A stretch of DNA of 33,960 nt from Melioribacteraceae bacterium (GTDB taxonomy: Bacteria > Bacteroidota > Ignavibacteria > Ignavibacteriales > Melioribacteraceae), in the NCBI GenBank assembly GCA_028282005.1, contig JANQIV010000086.1:1-33960 (forward strand), written 5' to 3'. The position numbers and the translations under genes are program-made. The stretch's first letter is position 1; every line of letters begins with the position of its first letter. Below, in pieces: positions 14,689-23,405 of the stretch. The notes beneath the pieces are model-generated. The model saw only the letters and a program-made list of their open reading frames with translations. It did not search any database and had not been told where the DNA came from.

Positions 14689-16569
14689 TTACCTCTTTGG
14701 TTTTTTAGGCAGTTTAACTATAAATGTTGTTCCTTTTCTAACTTCACTTTTAACTTGGATAAGCCCTTTATGGGCATCAATCGTTTGTTTTACAATTGTT
14801 AGTCCTAAGCCAGCACCCGGAAGTTGATTACCCTTTTGATTTGCCTTTTTAAATTTATCAAAAATATTCGGCAAATCATTTTCCGGGATTCCGATTCCGG
14901 TATCATTTATAATTATTTCTACTTCGTTTAAAAAGTCTTGTACAATGATTGTTACTCTGCCATTCTGGTTTGTAAACTTAATCGAGTTATCTATTATTTT
15001 CCCGAATGCATTAATTAATCTTTCTTTATCGCCATTAATTATTATTTCGGCTTCGGGTATTTCTGTTGTTAATGTAATTTTCTTTTGTTCGGACTGATTT
15101 CTGAAATTCTCAGCTACAGTTTTAATTACCGGAGTGATATCGATAAATTCAAAATTCATACTGTCTTTGTCAGTTTCGACTTTTGAGAAATCTAAAAGAT
15201 CATTAATGAATTTTGCTAGGCGTTTCCCCTCCATAATAATAATGTCATTGAACTCATTTATATTTTCACGTGTAAGCGAGTTGTCTGACGAAATAGTTTC
15301 TGCAAAGCCCACGATTGAAGCAAGTGGTGTTCTCAATTCATGAGATACATTTGAGATAAACTCATTCTTCAATTTATTCAATTCTTCCAAAACAGAGATT
15401 TGATGTTTTGCTCTGTCCCGTTCAATGGCATTTATTCTATTTGCTTCAATTAATTTAGCATTCAGTTCTTTTAATTTTTTTTCATCTTTTCTTCTTTTCG
15501 TAATGTCTCGGCCAATAGCTAAAATTCCATCAATTTTGTTTTCAAGTATCATCGGGCTTGCTTGAATTTCGAACATTACATTTTTGCCAAACTTATCAAC
15601 AAACGCGGCTTCAAAAGAAGTAATTTTTTCAGATGTCAAAATTTTTTGAAAAGCAAAAGCTACTTCAGGTTTATTTTTCTCAGATATTGTTTCAAGAAAA
15701 TGTTTACCGACAATTTCACTTTGCACAAATCCGAGTGATTTTGCGCCACTTTTATTTACAGTGAGAAAATAGCCATAATTATCCAACGTAAAAATAAAAT
15801 CGTTTGCAGTATCAATTAATAGCCTGAATCTCTCTTCTGATTTTTCAAGTTTTTCTAAAATTTCTTTTTCCTCAGTGATGTCGTGGATTACACCGACTAT
15901 CTTTTCAATTTTTCCACTTTTTACAACCGGTGTGCCGGTGTGCCGAACAAATCGCTCGTGGCCGAATTTGTCTTTAAATTTATACTCAACAATTGAAGAC
16001 TTGCCGCTTTTTAATTCATCAATAAAAAATTTGAAATATTGAAAATATTCAGGATATATCTTTTTTACAAAGGCTAGTTTATTATTGTAAATCTCTTCAG
16101 GAGTGAATCCAAATAATTTCTCAACAGCATTCGAAACATAAATAAAATCATTATTTACCGGACCTGTTGCATAAAGTATGGCGTCAATATTTTCAGTTGT
16201 TAATTTCAGCCAGTCTTCTGTTTCTTTTTCTTTTGAAATATCTTCAAAAGAAGTGATCACATATTCAAAAACATCATCACTTTTTTCTTTAATTGATTTT
16301 ATTTGATACCACTTGTCGTTTATTTTCCCAACAAGAGATTCATGACTTGTGTTATTTTTTAGGATAGAAACGAATGGGTATTTTTCAAATCCGATTATTT
16401 CATTCAAGTTGTTGTAAATTAAAAACTCAGTAAGAAACTTTTCATCACTCACTTTCTGATTTACAAAAAGCTCATTAAAAGCTGCGTTAGAATACACTTT
16501 AGTTACTTTTGAGTCGGTAATCAGAACCGGCAAATTCAAGTTTGATAATATGTATTCGTAATCAATCAA
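14689..16569 (-). CDS. Multi-PAS sensor histidine kinase (soluble)
   Basis: 626 residues, no membrane helix. Three PAS-like domains (about 5-112, 120-235, 245-360; each later one ends in an IHDITEEKE or IGRDITKRR-type PAC motif), a coiled coil (360-400), the HisKA dimer helix with SHELRTP (H410) and a HATPase with N-box DNSIKF (528-533), DTGIG (556-560) and GAGLGL (585-590). A cytosolic sensor, perhaps of redox or small ligands, partnered with the NtrC-type regulator 2 nt downstream. The start is the TTG at 16569. The frame upstream is blocked by a stop at 16615-16617 with no ATG or GTG between, and there is no Shine-Dalgarno, so the exact start is the least certain part. First gene of the signalling operon. 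Confidence 0.9.
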   Translation of the reverse strand: MIDYEYILSNLNLPVLITDSKVTKVYSNAAFNELFVNQKVSDEKFLTEFLIYNNLNEIIGFEKYPFVSILKNNTSHESLVGKINDKWYQIKSIKEKSDDVFEYVITSFEDISKEKETEDWLKLTTENIDAILYATGPVNNDFIYVSNAVEKLFGFTPEEIYNNKLAFVKKIYPEYFQYFKFFIDELKSGKSSIVEYKFKDKFGHERFVRHTGTPVVKSGKIEKIVGVIHDITEEKEILEKLEKSEERFRLLIDTANDFIFTLDNYGYFLTVNKSGAKSLGFVQSEIVGKHFLETISEKNKPEVAFAFQKILTSEKITSFEAAFVDKFGKNVMFEIQASPMILENKIDGILAIGRDITKRRKDEKKLKELNAKLIEANRINAIERDRAKHQISVLEELNKLKNEFISNVSHELRTPLASIVGFAETISSDNSLTRENINEFNDIIIMEGKRLAKFINDLLDFSKVETDKDSMNFEFIDITPVIKTVAENFRNQSEQKKITLTTEIPEAEIIINGDKERLINAFGKIIDNSIKFTNQNGRVTIIVQDFLNEVEIIINDTGIGIPENDLPNIFDKFKKANQKGNQLPGAGLGLTIVKQTIDAHKGLIQVKSEVRKGTTFIVKLPKKPKR

Positions 16570-16609
16570 TTTTAAAGGTCTGTAGATGATAAACTGTAAG
16601 ATAATATTT

Positions 16610-16649
16610 TTGTATCAAAAAAAGTCATTTAATAATCAAGATGATACAA
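16610..16649. promoter_or_regulatory. Inverted repeat in a divergent promoter region
   Basis: TTGTATCA (16610-16617) and TGATACAA (16642-16649) are perfect 8-nt arms 24 nt apart, between the divergent kinase operon and the TrhP-like gene. Arm size and spacing suit a dimeric regulator binding two half-sites, but a chance match in AT-rich DNA is possible. Confidence 0.35.
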
Positions 16650-16675
16650 CAAAGCAAAGAATAATTTAAATTCGT

Positions 16676-16696
16676 TTCGTAATTTGGCATTACGAA
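16676..16696. promoter_or_regulatory. Stem-loop or operator upstream of the TrhP-like gene
   Basis: Perfect 8-nt arms TTCGTAAT (16676-16683) and ATTACGAA (16689-16696) around the loop TTGGC, ending 18 nt before the ATG at 16715. It could be a leader hairpin affecting translation or an operator; no T-tract follows. Confidence 0.4.
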
Positions 16697-16714
16697 TAAA
16701 AAATGAATTAAAAG

Positions 16715-17935
16715 ATGACAAAATTGAATAAACCGGAATTACTCGCTCCGGCAGGAAATTGGACAATGCTTGTGAGTGCCGTTAAAAATGGTGCTGATGC
16801 TGTGTATCTCGGAATTGATAAGTTAAACATGCGGGCAAAAGCAAAGAATTTTGAACTTGATAAACTGCATGAAATAGTTGAATACTGTGATCAAAGTAGT
16901 GTTGATGTTCACTTAACTCTGAACTCGATCGTATTTGAAGATGACTTGAATCAATTGGACGAAATTATTTTGAAAGCAAAATCAACCGGAGTAGAGTTGA
17001 TAATCTGCTGGGACATGGCAGTAATTGAAAAATGTATTGAGCATGAAATGCCTTTTTGTGTAAGTACCCAAGCTTCAATCTCTAATTCCCAGTCAGCAAA
17101 ACTTTACAAAAGATTGGGAGCGCGAAGGGTTGTTTTAGCACGCGAATGTACTTTAGAAAAAATAAAAGAAATAAAGCATAATGCAGATATTGAAGTAGAA
17201 ACTTTTGTTCACGGTGCAATGTGTGTTGCAGTTAGCGGCAGATGTTTTGTGAGTCACCATATTTTTAACAAAAGTGCAAACCTCGGTGAGTGTGTTCAGC
17301 CTTGCAGGCGTGAATTTGAAATACGTGATACGGATGGCGAAAGTACTTTAATTCTTGGTGAAGATTATGTTATGTCTCCAAAAGATCTTTGCACAATTGA
17401 GTTTATTGACGATTTGATCGAAGCCGGAATTAACTCATTCAAAATTGAAGGTAGAAAAAGAAGTCCGGAATATGTTGGAAAAGTTGTTTCTGTTTACAGG
17501 AAAGCAATTGACCTTTATTTCGAAAATTCTCTGACACCGGAAATAAAATACGAAATGCTGAAAGAATTAGAAAAAGTTTACAACAGGGGGTTTTCTTCAG
17601 GATTTTATTTTGGTGAGCCAAGCGGAGATGATTACGCTGTTAAATATGGCAGTCAGGCAACTACACGAAAGACTTACGTCGGAAAAGTTGTGAACTATTA
17701 TAAAAAGTCGAGTATCGCTCATTTAAAATTAGAAGCTGAGGATTTAAATGTCGGGGACAAAGTTTATTTTATTGGTGAAACAACCGGTGCAGTTGAATCT
17801 GACATTACAGAATTGATGGTTGATGAAGAAAATGTATCGACTGCCCCAAAAGGATGCGAAGTTACTTTTCCGTTTGATACAATTTTAAGAAAGAGTGATA
17901 AAGTTTATAAAATTGTTGAAGTAACCCAGATTTGA
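16715..17935 (+). CDS. trhP: U32-family tRNA hydroxylation protein (TrhP/YegQ-like)
   Basis: 406 residues of the U32 peptidase family. An N-terminal TIM-barrel-like start (PELLAPAGNWTMLVSAVKNGADAVYLG) and the U32 signature with four conserved cysteines C170, C177, C193 and C197 (GAMCVAVSGRC, GECVQPCRR), which ligate a 4Fe-4S cluster in characterised members. MSPKDLCTIEFIDDLIEAGINSFKIEGR follows, close to TrhP (E. coli YegQ, B. subtilis YrrO), then a C-terminal beta domain (about 335-406). TrhP makes 5-hydroxyuridine at tRNA position 34 using prephenate. Other U32 members (RlhA, UbiU/V) are less like it in length and tail, but this is judged by eye. The stop codon and last residues lie inside a palindromic repeat. 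Transcribed alone; the PhzF-like gene is convergent. Confidence 0.82.
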   Translation: MTKLNKPELLAPAGNWTMLVSAVKNGADAVYLGIDKLNMRAKAKNFELDKLHEIVEYCDQSSVDVHLTLNSIVFEDDLNQLDEIILKAKSTGVELIICWDMAVIEKCIEHEMPFCVSTQASISNSQSAKLYKRLGARRVVLARECTLEKIKEIKHNADIEVETFVHGAMCVAVSGRCFVSHHIFNKSANLGECVQPCRREFEIRDTDGESTLILGEDYVMSPKDLCTIEFIDDLIEAGINSFKIEGRKRSPEYVGKVVSVYRKAIDLYFENSLTPEIKYEMLKELEKVYNRGFSSGFYFGEPSGDDYAVKYGSQATTRKTYVGKVVNYYKKSSIAHLKLEAEDLNVGDKVYFIGETTGAVESDITELMVDEENVSTAPKGCEVTFPFDTILRKSDKVYKIVEVTQI

Positions 17936-17944
17936 AATCTGGGT
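17924..17944. repeat. Hairpin element providing the trhP stop codon
   Basis: Perfect 10-nt arms ACCCAGATTT and AAATCTGGGT flank a single G; the TGA stop (17933-17935) lies at the centre. GTA precedes and GGGCTAC follows. Core CAGA-N7-TCTG matches the element at 10909-10935. Not followed by a T-tract on either strand. It sits between the convergent trhP and PhzF-like genes. Confidence 0.65.
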
Positions 17945-17954
17945 GGGCTACAGT

Positions 17955-18734
17955 TTATAAATTTATCTCGCCCACAGAATATAGAACAGCATTACCTGAA
18001 AGGAAAACTCGGTTTCCGTCATATTCAACGATCAATTCCCCGCCACGTTTCGAGACTTGTTTTGCATTCATTTGTTTTTTACCAAGTCGTTCCGCCCAAA
18101 ACGGAGTTAGTAGAGTGTGCGCAAAACCAGTTACCGGATCTTCGTCAATTCCTGCACTTGGCACAAAATAACGTGATACAAAATCTACATCATCTCCGGG
18201 AGCGGTAATAATAATTCCGTCTGAGTGGACATCTTCAAAAGCTCTAAAGTCTGGTTTTATTTCTAAAATTTCTTTTTGAGAATCAAAGATCGCCAAATAA
18301 GATTTATTGAAATATAATTCTTTTGGTTCTTTTCCAAGTGCTAATCCGACTTTTTCATTAGTCTCAGTTTTTTGAGGTACGTTTGCCGGGAAGTTCAAAG
18401 TAATTAATTCGTCATTTCGTGTGATAATTAATTCGCCGCTTTTCGAATTAAATCTTATTTCTTTGGCATCTTTATCGATAAAATTAAAAATCACAAAAGA
18501 GGAAGCCAAAGTTGCGTGTCCACAAAGAGGTACTTCTGTGGTTGGCGTCATCCACCGGATATCGTAACTTTCACCATTTTTAATAAAAAAAACTGTTTCT
18601 GATAGATTATTTTCCATTGCAATATTTTGAAGCAATTCTTCCGGCAGCCATTCTGTTAGCGGACAAACCGCGGCCGGATTCCCGCTAAAAACTTTTTTTG
18701 TAAATGCATCAACAATATAAATTGGTAGTTTCAT
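17955..18734 (-). CDS. PhzF-family isomerase/epimerase
   Basis: 259 residues, the usual PhzF length. PIYIVDAFTKKVFSGNPAAVC (4-24) is the family opening; E46 in NNLSETVFF matches the catalytic glutamate of PhzF; the PLCGHATLASS motif (69-79) marks the first half-domain and DPVTGFAHTLLTPFW the mirrored second half. PhzF itself isomerises a phenazine precursor, but most members act on unknown small molecules, and no phenazine genes are nearby. The ATG overlaps the upstream GNAT stop (ATGA), so it is translationally coupled and last in the nine-gene run. The trhP repeat lies just beyond its 3' end. Confidence 0.88.
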   Translation of the reverse strand: MKLPIYIVDAFTKKVFSGNPAAVCPLTEWLPEELLQNIAMENNLSETVFFIKNGESYDIRWMTPTTEVPLCGHATLASSFVIFNFIDKDAKEIRFNSKSGELIITRNDELITLNFPANVPQKTETNEKVGLALGKEPKELYFNKSYLAIFDSQKEILEIKPDFRAFEDVHSDGIIITAPGDDVDFVSRYFVPSAGIDEDPVTGFAHTLLTPFWAERLGKKQMNAKQVSKRGGELIVEYDGNRVFLSGNAVLYSVGEINL

Positions 18735-19258
18735 TTGATTTCCCCCATTTTATCAAATTCTTGTTTTAATAACCCGTATCTTAAAACGCTGACGTACTTT
18801 CCGTTTTGGTATTTTGCTTCTCTTAGTTCTCCTTCAAAAGCAAAACCTAATCCTTCAATAATTTTCTGTGAACGTTTGTTCGTTTCTATAATTTCTGCTT
18901 CAAGACGGTGTAAATTCATTCGGTTAAAAGCAAAATTAATTGCTGTTTTGAGGATATTCTTAGCATAACCTTTTCCCTGGTGTTCCTTTTTTAATATCAA
19001 ACTAAGTTCGGCTTTTCTGTTAAACCACCTTAATCTGCTAAACGAAACTTCGCCAATTATTGCGTCATCTTTTTCAATTTTGAAGGTCATCTTCTCAGGC
19101 ATTTTTGAAGGATAGGACCGTGTCTCAGACATTTGATCCAAATCTTCTTTATTATATGGAATCGAATCTAAGCTTTTGTCTTCGGATAAAAGTGAGGTAA
19201 GTTTTAAATCATCAATTTTAATTTCAATTGGATTCATTTTTGAAATATAGATGTTCAT
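18731..19258 (-). CDS. GNAT acetyltransferase, RimJ/RimL type
   Basis: 175 residues. The acetyl-CoA motif KKEHQGKGYAKNIL (91-104, with Q94-G-K-G97) and the RimJ/RimL tail LHRLEAEIIETNKRSQKIIEGLGF then EGELREA identify an N-acetyltransferase acting on a protein N-terminus or small amine; the substrate is unknown. It overlaps the YjjX-like gene by 35 nt from the first ATG. Met8 (ATG at 19235-19237) would cut the overlap to 14 nt, and neither start has a Shine-Dalgarno. Confidence 0.85.
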   Translation of the reverse strand: MNIYISKMNPIEIKIDDLKLTSLLSEDKSLDSIPYNKEDLDQMSETRSYPSKMPEKMTFKIEKDDAIIGEVSFSRLRWFNRKAELSLILKKEHQGKGYAKNILKTAINFAFNRMNLHRLEAEIIETNKRSQKIIEGLGFAFEGELREAKYQNGKYVSVLRYGLLKQEFDKMGEIK

Positions 19259-19778
19259 GTAAAAAAGGCACCAGTGCTACAATTACTCCGCCAAGATACA
19301 AATCTTTTCTGTCCATTACATCATTTGTGAAATAACCGATAGCTCCGCCTTTTACTTTGGAATTTTCGGTTTTCATAATTTCGTCCATAACGTGGCCAAG
19401 TTCTTCTCTTTTAAGTAATCTTTTTGTTACAGGTTTAGGAAGTTCGAAATGTGGAGATGTTCCAAAAGATTTTTTGCCGGATTTATGAATTATACACATA
19501 CAACCATATGCAAACCATTTGTCAAACGTTTCAGAAATTCCACCTTCAATTCCAACAAAAAAATCGAACCCCAAATTTTCTTTGCCGTCTATTTCCTTTA
19601 ATCTCTCGGCTCTATTTTCAGCACCTTTGTAAGTTTCTTCACTACTAATTGGCTGTACAGGAACATCAGATGGAACATCAAAGTTCTTAACTTCAACTTC
19701 GTCAAAATATTTTAGGAAGCCTTCTTTTGCTGCACTAATTTTTACGGGATTTTTTGAACCGACTAAAATCTTGACCAT
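19224..19778 (-). CDS. yjjX: Non-canonical purine NTP phosphatase, YjjX-like
   Basis: 184 residues of the DUF84/NTPase_1 family. ILVGSKNPVKISAAKEGF (4-21) is the nucleotide-binding opening; SSEETYKGAENRAERL, DFFVGIEGGI and KGGAIGYFTNDVMDRKDLY follow, close to YjjX inosine/xanthosine triphosphatase. It would hydrolyse ITP/XTP and keep deaminated purines out of nucleic acids, in the cytoplasm. It starts 2 nt after the esterase stop and overlaps the GNAT gene, so it sits within the same transcript as GDP-fucose synthesis with no obvious metabolic link. Confidence 0.87.
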   Translation of the reverse strand: MVKILVGSKNPVKISAAKEGFLKYFDEVEVKNFDVPSDVPVQPISSEETYKGAENRAERLKEIDGKENLGFDFFVGIEGGISETFDKWFAYGCMCIIHKSGKKSFGTSPHFELPKPVTKRLLKREELGHVMDEIMKTENSKVKGGAIGYFTNDVMDRKDLYLGGVIVALVPFLHEHLYFKNESN

Positions 19779-19780
19779 GA

Positions 19781-20929
19781 TTATTTACCGAAAAACAATT
19801 GGAGTGGTTTGTGAATTCGTGCTGCCCAAGCAGCTTCATTGTGTTGAGCTTCTGTATCAAAAAACCAATAGAAATCTTTATTTGGTTGATAACCTTCGGT
19901 TAAAAGCACACCTATCATTTCATAAATTCCAGGCTGAATCTGTTCTTCGATTCCGACTCCGCCGTTATCAATATATAATTTTATATTACGTTTTGAGCTG
20001 TCTTTATCAAACATCCTTTCGATATAATTAAAGCTGATTCTTTCGTTGCTAACTTTATAAGCCGGAGACATACATATTGCTTTTGAAAATATATCATTGT
20101 GCTCCCAAAGAATCATAAAAGAAATCAATCCACCCATTGATGAGCCTCCAACAGCTGTGCTTTCTCTGTCGGTTTTTGTTCGGTAGTTTTCATCAATAAA
20201 AGGTTTTACTTTGTTTACAATAAAATTCATGTAAACGTAACCTGTGTCAGTGTAGCTGTAATCAGCATAGCGAGTATCCGAGTTATTTAATCCGACAATA
20301 ATTATCGGCTCAATCAAATCGGCTTTGATGAGGCTGTCCGCTACTTCATCAATTTGCCAGTCAATTCCGAGTGTGGAGGTTTTGGGATCAAACAGATTTT
20401 GAGCATCATGCATGTATAAAACCGGATACTTTACTTCAGTGTTTTCCTCATAACCGGGAGGTAACCAAACTAAAACATCTCTATCGAGTAAACCTATGTA
20501 AGAGAAATTTTTGTGATACTTAACAGTCCCGGTAATTTGACCACTGAAACTTGGAGTTACAATTCCCTGATCGCGCCATTTATTTATCTTCGCATAGAAT
20601 GTAGTGTCAGTGGTGATTTTCAAAACAGAATTTTGCGGAAGAGTTAAGTCGTCATTTAATGCTTCATTGCCCCAGCTGCCTTTTGTAAATTTGAAGTCAA
20701 TCGTTTTGCCTGCCTCAAATTTTATTTTCTTTTCCCAAGTTGTGTCATTAACTTTTTCAAACTCGACACCGTTTGGTTTCCAGGAACCCAGGTTCTTGTG
20801 TCCGCCTGCAATGTAAACTTTTTCAGAATCCGGCAATGCAATCGTTTCAACCAGGAATGTAACTTCTACCATTTTATTTTGTGCAAATATTGTTGAAACT
20901 ATAAATAAAAGTGAAACTAATAACTTCAT
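19781..20929 (-). CDS. Secreted esterase with starch-binding-like N-domain
   Basis: 382 residues. Signal peptide 1-16 (ending IFA/Q), then a CBM20-like beta-sandwich (18-115: VTFLVETIALPDSEKVYIAGGHKNLGSW, KFTKGSWGNEALN), then an esterase D/enterochelin-esterase alpha/beta hydrolase (PF00756). Visible catalytic set: S264 in GGSSMGG, D321 in YIDNGG and H363 in AQHNEAAW; the oxyanion region is PVLYMHDAQNLFD. Probably a periplasmic or surface carbohydrate or acyl esterase. It overlaps gmd by 1 nt (TAATG), which suggests that it acts on a fucose-containing or other acylated glycan, but this is inference from context. Confidence 0.87.
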   Translation of the reverse strand: MKLLVSLLFIVSTIFAQNKMVEVTFLVETIALPDSEKVYIAGGHKNLGSWKPNGVEFEKVNDTTWEKKIKFEAGKTIDFKFTKGSWGNEALNDDLTLPQNSVLKITTDTTFYAKINKWRDQGIVTPSFSGQITGTVKYHKNFSYIGLLDRDVLVWLPPGYEENTEVKYPVLYMHDAQNLFDPKTSTLGIDWQIDEVADSLIKADLIEPIIIVGLNNSDTRYADYSYTDTGYVYMNFIVNKVKPFIDENYRTKTDRESTAVGGSSMGGLISFMILWEHNDIFSKAICMSPAYKVSNERISFNYIERMFDKDSSKRNIKLYIDNGGVGIEEQIQPGIYEMIGVLLTEGYQPNKDFYWFFDTEAQHNEAAWAARIHKPLQLFFGK

Positions 20930-22005
20930 TAATAACCTTTCTTGCTTACCAATTCAAAATCTGCTTTTGCCATAATTTTTACAAGTTCACTGAATTTTAC
21001 TTTTGGCTTCCATCCTAAAACCTTTTCAGCTTTTGAAGGATCACCAATCAATAAATCAACTTCTGTCGGACGATAATACCGTGGTGATACTTCAACTAAA
21101 ACATCGCCTTTTTTGATTTGATAGTTTTTAGTATCATCAAATTCTTTTACAATTCCTTTTTCATTTTCGTTTTTGCCCTGCCATTCAAGTTCAACACCAA
21201 ATTCTTTAAACGTTAGATCAGTAAATTCACGTACAGTGTGTGTTTCGCCAGTGGCAATTACAAAATCTTCAGCCTTATCTTGCTGCAAAATTTGCCACAT
21301 TGCTTCACAATATTCGGGTGCGTATCCCCAGTCGCGTTTAGCATTTAAATTACCAAGTACTAATGTTTTATCAATTCCATGCAAAATTCGTGCGGCTGTT
21401 CTAGTGATCTTTCTTGTTACAAATGTTTCACCTCTGCGCGGCGATTCATGATTAAAGAGAATTCCATTACTTGCAAAAATGTCGTATGCTTCACGGTAGT
21501 TTACGATTATCCAATAACCATAAAGTTTTGCAACCCCATAAGGCGAACGCGGATAAAATGGTGTGCTTTCAGTTTGCGGTACTTCCTGCACTTTTCCGTA
21601 AAGTTCACTTGTCGATGCTTGATAAAATTTAACTTTGTTTAGTCCGGTTTCGCGGATTGCGTCAAGAAATCTAAGTGTACCTAAAGCATCAACTTGTGCT
21701 GTGTAGTCCGGAACTTCAAAAGAAACTTTCACGTGGCTTTGTGCTGCCAGGTTATAAATTTCATCAGGTTCAATTTTTTCGAGTAGACGATTTAAATTAC
21801 TTGTATCAACTAAATCACCGTAATGCAAAAACATTTTTTTATCGTGTATTTCATTATCATTAAATAAATGATCAATTCTTTTTGTATTAAAGGAACTACT
21901 CCTTCTAATTATTCCGTGTACTTCGTATCCTTTCTCTAAAAGTATTTCTGTTAGATAACTTCCATCTTGTCCGGTAATTCCTGTTATTAATGCTTTTTTA
22001 CTCAT
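20929..22005 (-). CDS. gmd: GDP-mannose 4,6-dehydratase
   Basis: 358 residues, normal Gmd length. Extended SDR: NADP-binding [10 protein letters not shown] (9-18), [12 protein letters not shown], the catalytic set T132, E134 (STSELYG), Y156 and K160 (YGVAK), and [15 protein letters not shown]. It converts GDP-D-mannose into GDP-4-keto-6-deoxy-D-mannose, which the overlapping fcl product turns into GDP-L-fucose. Its ATG overlaps the end of fcl by 8 nt. No mannose-activating genes lie in the window, so GDP-mannose must be made elsewhere. Confidence 0.97.
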   Translation of the reverse strand: MSKKALITGITGQDGSYLTEILLEKGYEVHGIIRRSSSFNTKRIDHLFNDNEIHDKKMFLHYGDLVDTSNLNRLLEKIEPDEIYNLAAQSHVKVSFEVPDYTAQVDALGTLRFLDAIRETGLNKVKFYQASTSELYGKVQEVPQTESTPFYPRSPYGVAKLYGYWIIVNYREAYDIFASNGILFNHESPRRGETFVTRKITRTAARILHGIDKTLVLGNLNAKRDWGYAPEYCEAMWQILQQDKAEDFVIATGETHTVREFTDLTFKEFGVELEWQGKNENEKGIVKEFDDTKNYQIKKGDVLVEVSPRYYRPTEVDLLIGDPSKAEKVLGWKPKVKFSELVKIMAKADFELVSKKGY

Positions 22006-22954
22006 ATCTTTTTTGATTCTCCAAATACCAATTATAAGTTTTTTTAATTCCTTTCTCTAAACTGTAGTTGTGTTTCCATCCAAGATTATGAATGCGGGAA
22101 ACATCCATCAATTTACGGGGTGTGCCATCAGGCTTCGATAAATCTTGTGTAATTTGACCTTCAAATCCAACAATACTTTTTATTGTATTGGCTAACTCAC
22201 CAATGCTCAAATCTTCACCGGTACCAATGTTAATTTGCGAGATTTCGTTTTCATATAAATCAGAAGCATTTACATTTTCCAAAAGAAACACAATTGCATC
22301 CGCAAGATCGTCTACAAACAAGAATTCTCTTTTTGGTTTTCCTGATCCCCAAACAACAACTTCTTTTTCTTTATTGATTTTTGCTTCGTGGAATTTTCTT
22401 ATTAGAGCAGGCAAAACGTGTGAAGTTTTCAAATTGAAGTTATCATTTATACCGTAAAGATTTGTCGGCATAGCTGAAAAGAAATTTGAACCGTACTGTT
22501 TGTAATAGTTTTCGCACATTTTGATTCCGGCGATTTTAGCAATCGCATATGGCTCGTTTGTGTATTCTAATGTATCGGTTAGCAAATATTCTTCTTTCAA
22601 AGGTTGAGGTGCAAGTTTAGGGTAAATACATGAGCTCCCCAGAAAAATTAATTTATCAACACCACTTTTGTAAGCTGCATGAATAATGTTGGATTGAATC
22701 ATCAAGTTATCGTAAATGAATTCTGCTCGATAAGTATTATTTGCAAGAATGCCGCCAACCTTTGCCGCAGCCACAATTACTATTTTGGGTTTTTCTTCTT
22801 CAAAGAATTTTTCTGTGTCAGCTTGTCTTATTAGATTTAAATCTTCAAGATTACGAGTTACTAAATTCTCATATCCTTTATTTTGTAAGCTCCTTGTGAT
22901 GGCTGATCCCACCATTCCGGTATGGCCGGCAATATATATTTTTTTATTTTTCAT
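21998..22954 (-). CDS. fcl: GDP-L-fucose synthase
   Basis: 318 residues. Rossmann motif [11 protein letters not shown] (9-19), catalytic S107/S108-C109 (GSSCIYP), Y136 and K140 (YAIAK), and the [10 protein letters not shown] and [16 protein letters not shown] blocks of the GMER family. It epimerises and reduces GDP-4-keto-6-deoxymannose to GDP-L-fucose with NADPH. Located directly upstream of gmd in the operon (8-nt overlap), the reverse of the common gmd-fcl order. It shares a TAATG junction with the preceding GNAT gene. Confidence 0.97.
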   Translation of the reverse strand: MKNKKIYIAGHTGMVGSAITRSLQNKGYENLVTRNLEDLNLIRQADTEKFFEEEKPKIVIVAAAKVGGILANNTYRAEFIYDNLMIQSNIIHAAYKSGVDKLIFLGSSCIYPKLAPQPLKEEYLLTDTLEYTNEPYAIAKIAGIKMCENYYKQYGSNFFSAMPTNLYGINDNFNLKTSHVLPALIRKFHEAKINKEKEVVVWGSGKPKREFLFVDDLADAIVFLLENVNASDLYENEISQINIGTGEDLSIGELANTIKSIVGFEGQITQDLSKPDGTPRKLMDVSRIHNLGWKHNYSLEKGIKKTYNWYLENQKRYE

Positions 22955-23385
22955 TAATATTTCTCAAAAGGTTTGTATTCCATAATTCTTTCCGGCTTTT
23001 TAAGTTCGGTAAAGCCATATTTTTCATATAATCCGTGAGCGTCTTTTGTTGCCAACATCCATCTTCTTAAACCTGCGAGCTCCGCATGACTCATTATTAT
23101 TTCCATTAGCCATTTTGAAAGCCCTTTTCCTTTGTGCTCTTCTAAAATGAAAACATCTGCAAGATACGCAAAAGTTGAATTATCTGTAATTAATCTTGCA
23201 AATCCTATCTGTTCGTTATAATAATATAAACCAAAGCACATTGAATTTTTAATTGATTTCTTAACGATATCAAATGAGATATTTTCTGCCCAATAAGATT
23301 TTCTAAGATAGGAATGAATCATTATTGGGTTTAGTTTTTTCTTGTCGGTGCTAATTGTATAGCCCTTGATGTGAAATTCTTTCAT
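22954..23385 (-). CDS. GNAT acetyltransferase, small
   Basis: 143 residues. N-acetyltransferase core with FARLITD (62-68), the acetyl-CoA loop [13 protein letters not shown] (82-94) and [14 protein letters not shown]. Members of this subgroup resemble YjgM/Eis-like single-domain acetyltransferases of unknown substrate. It is translationally coupled to fcl (TAATG) and preceded by a GGGA near the start. A role in modifying an amino sugar is conceivable given fcl/gmd next door, but nothing in the sequence shows this. Confidence 0.87.
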   Translation of the reverse strand: MKEFHIKGYTISTDKKKLNPIMIHSYLRKSYWAENISFDIVKKSIKNSMCFGLYYYNEQIGFARLITDNSTFAYLADVFILEEHKGKGLSKWLMEIIMSHAELAGLRRWMLATKDAHGLYEKYGFTELKKPERIMEYKPFEKY

Positions 23386-23405
23386 ATGATTCCCGGATTA
23401 GAATT

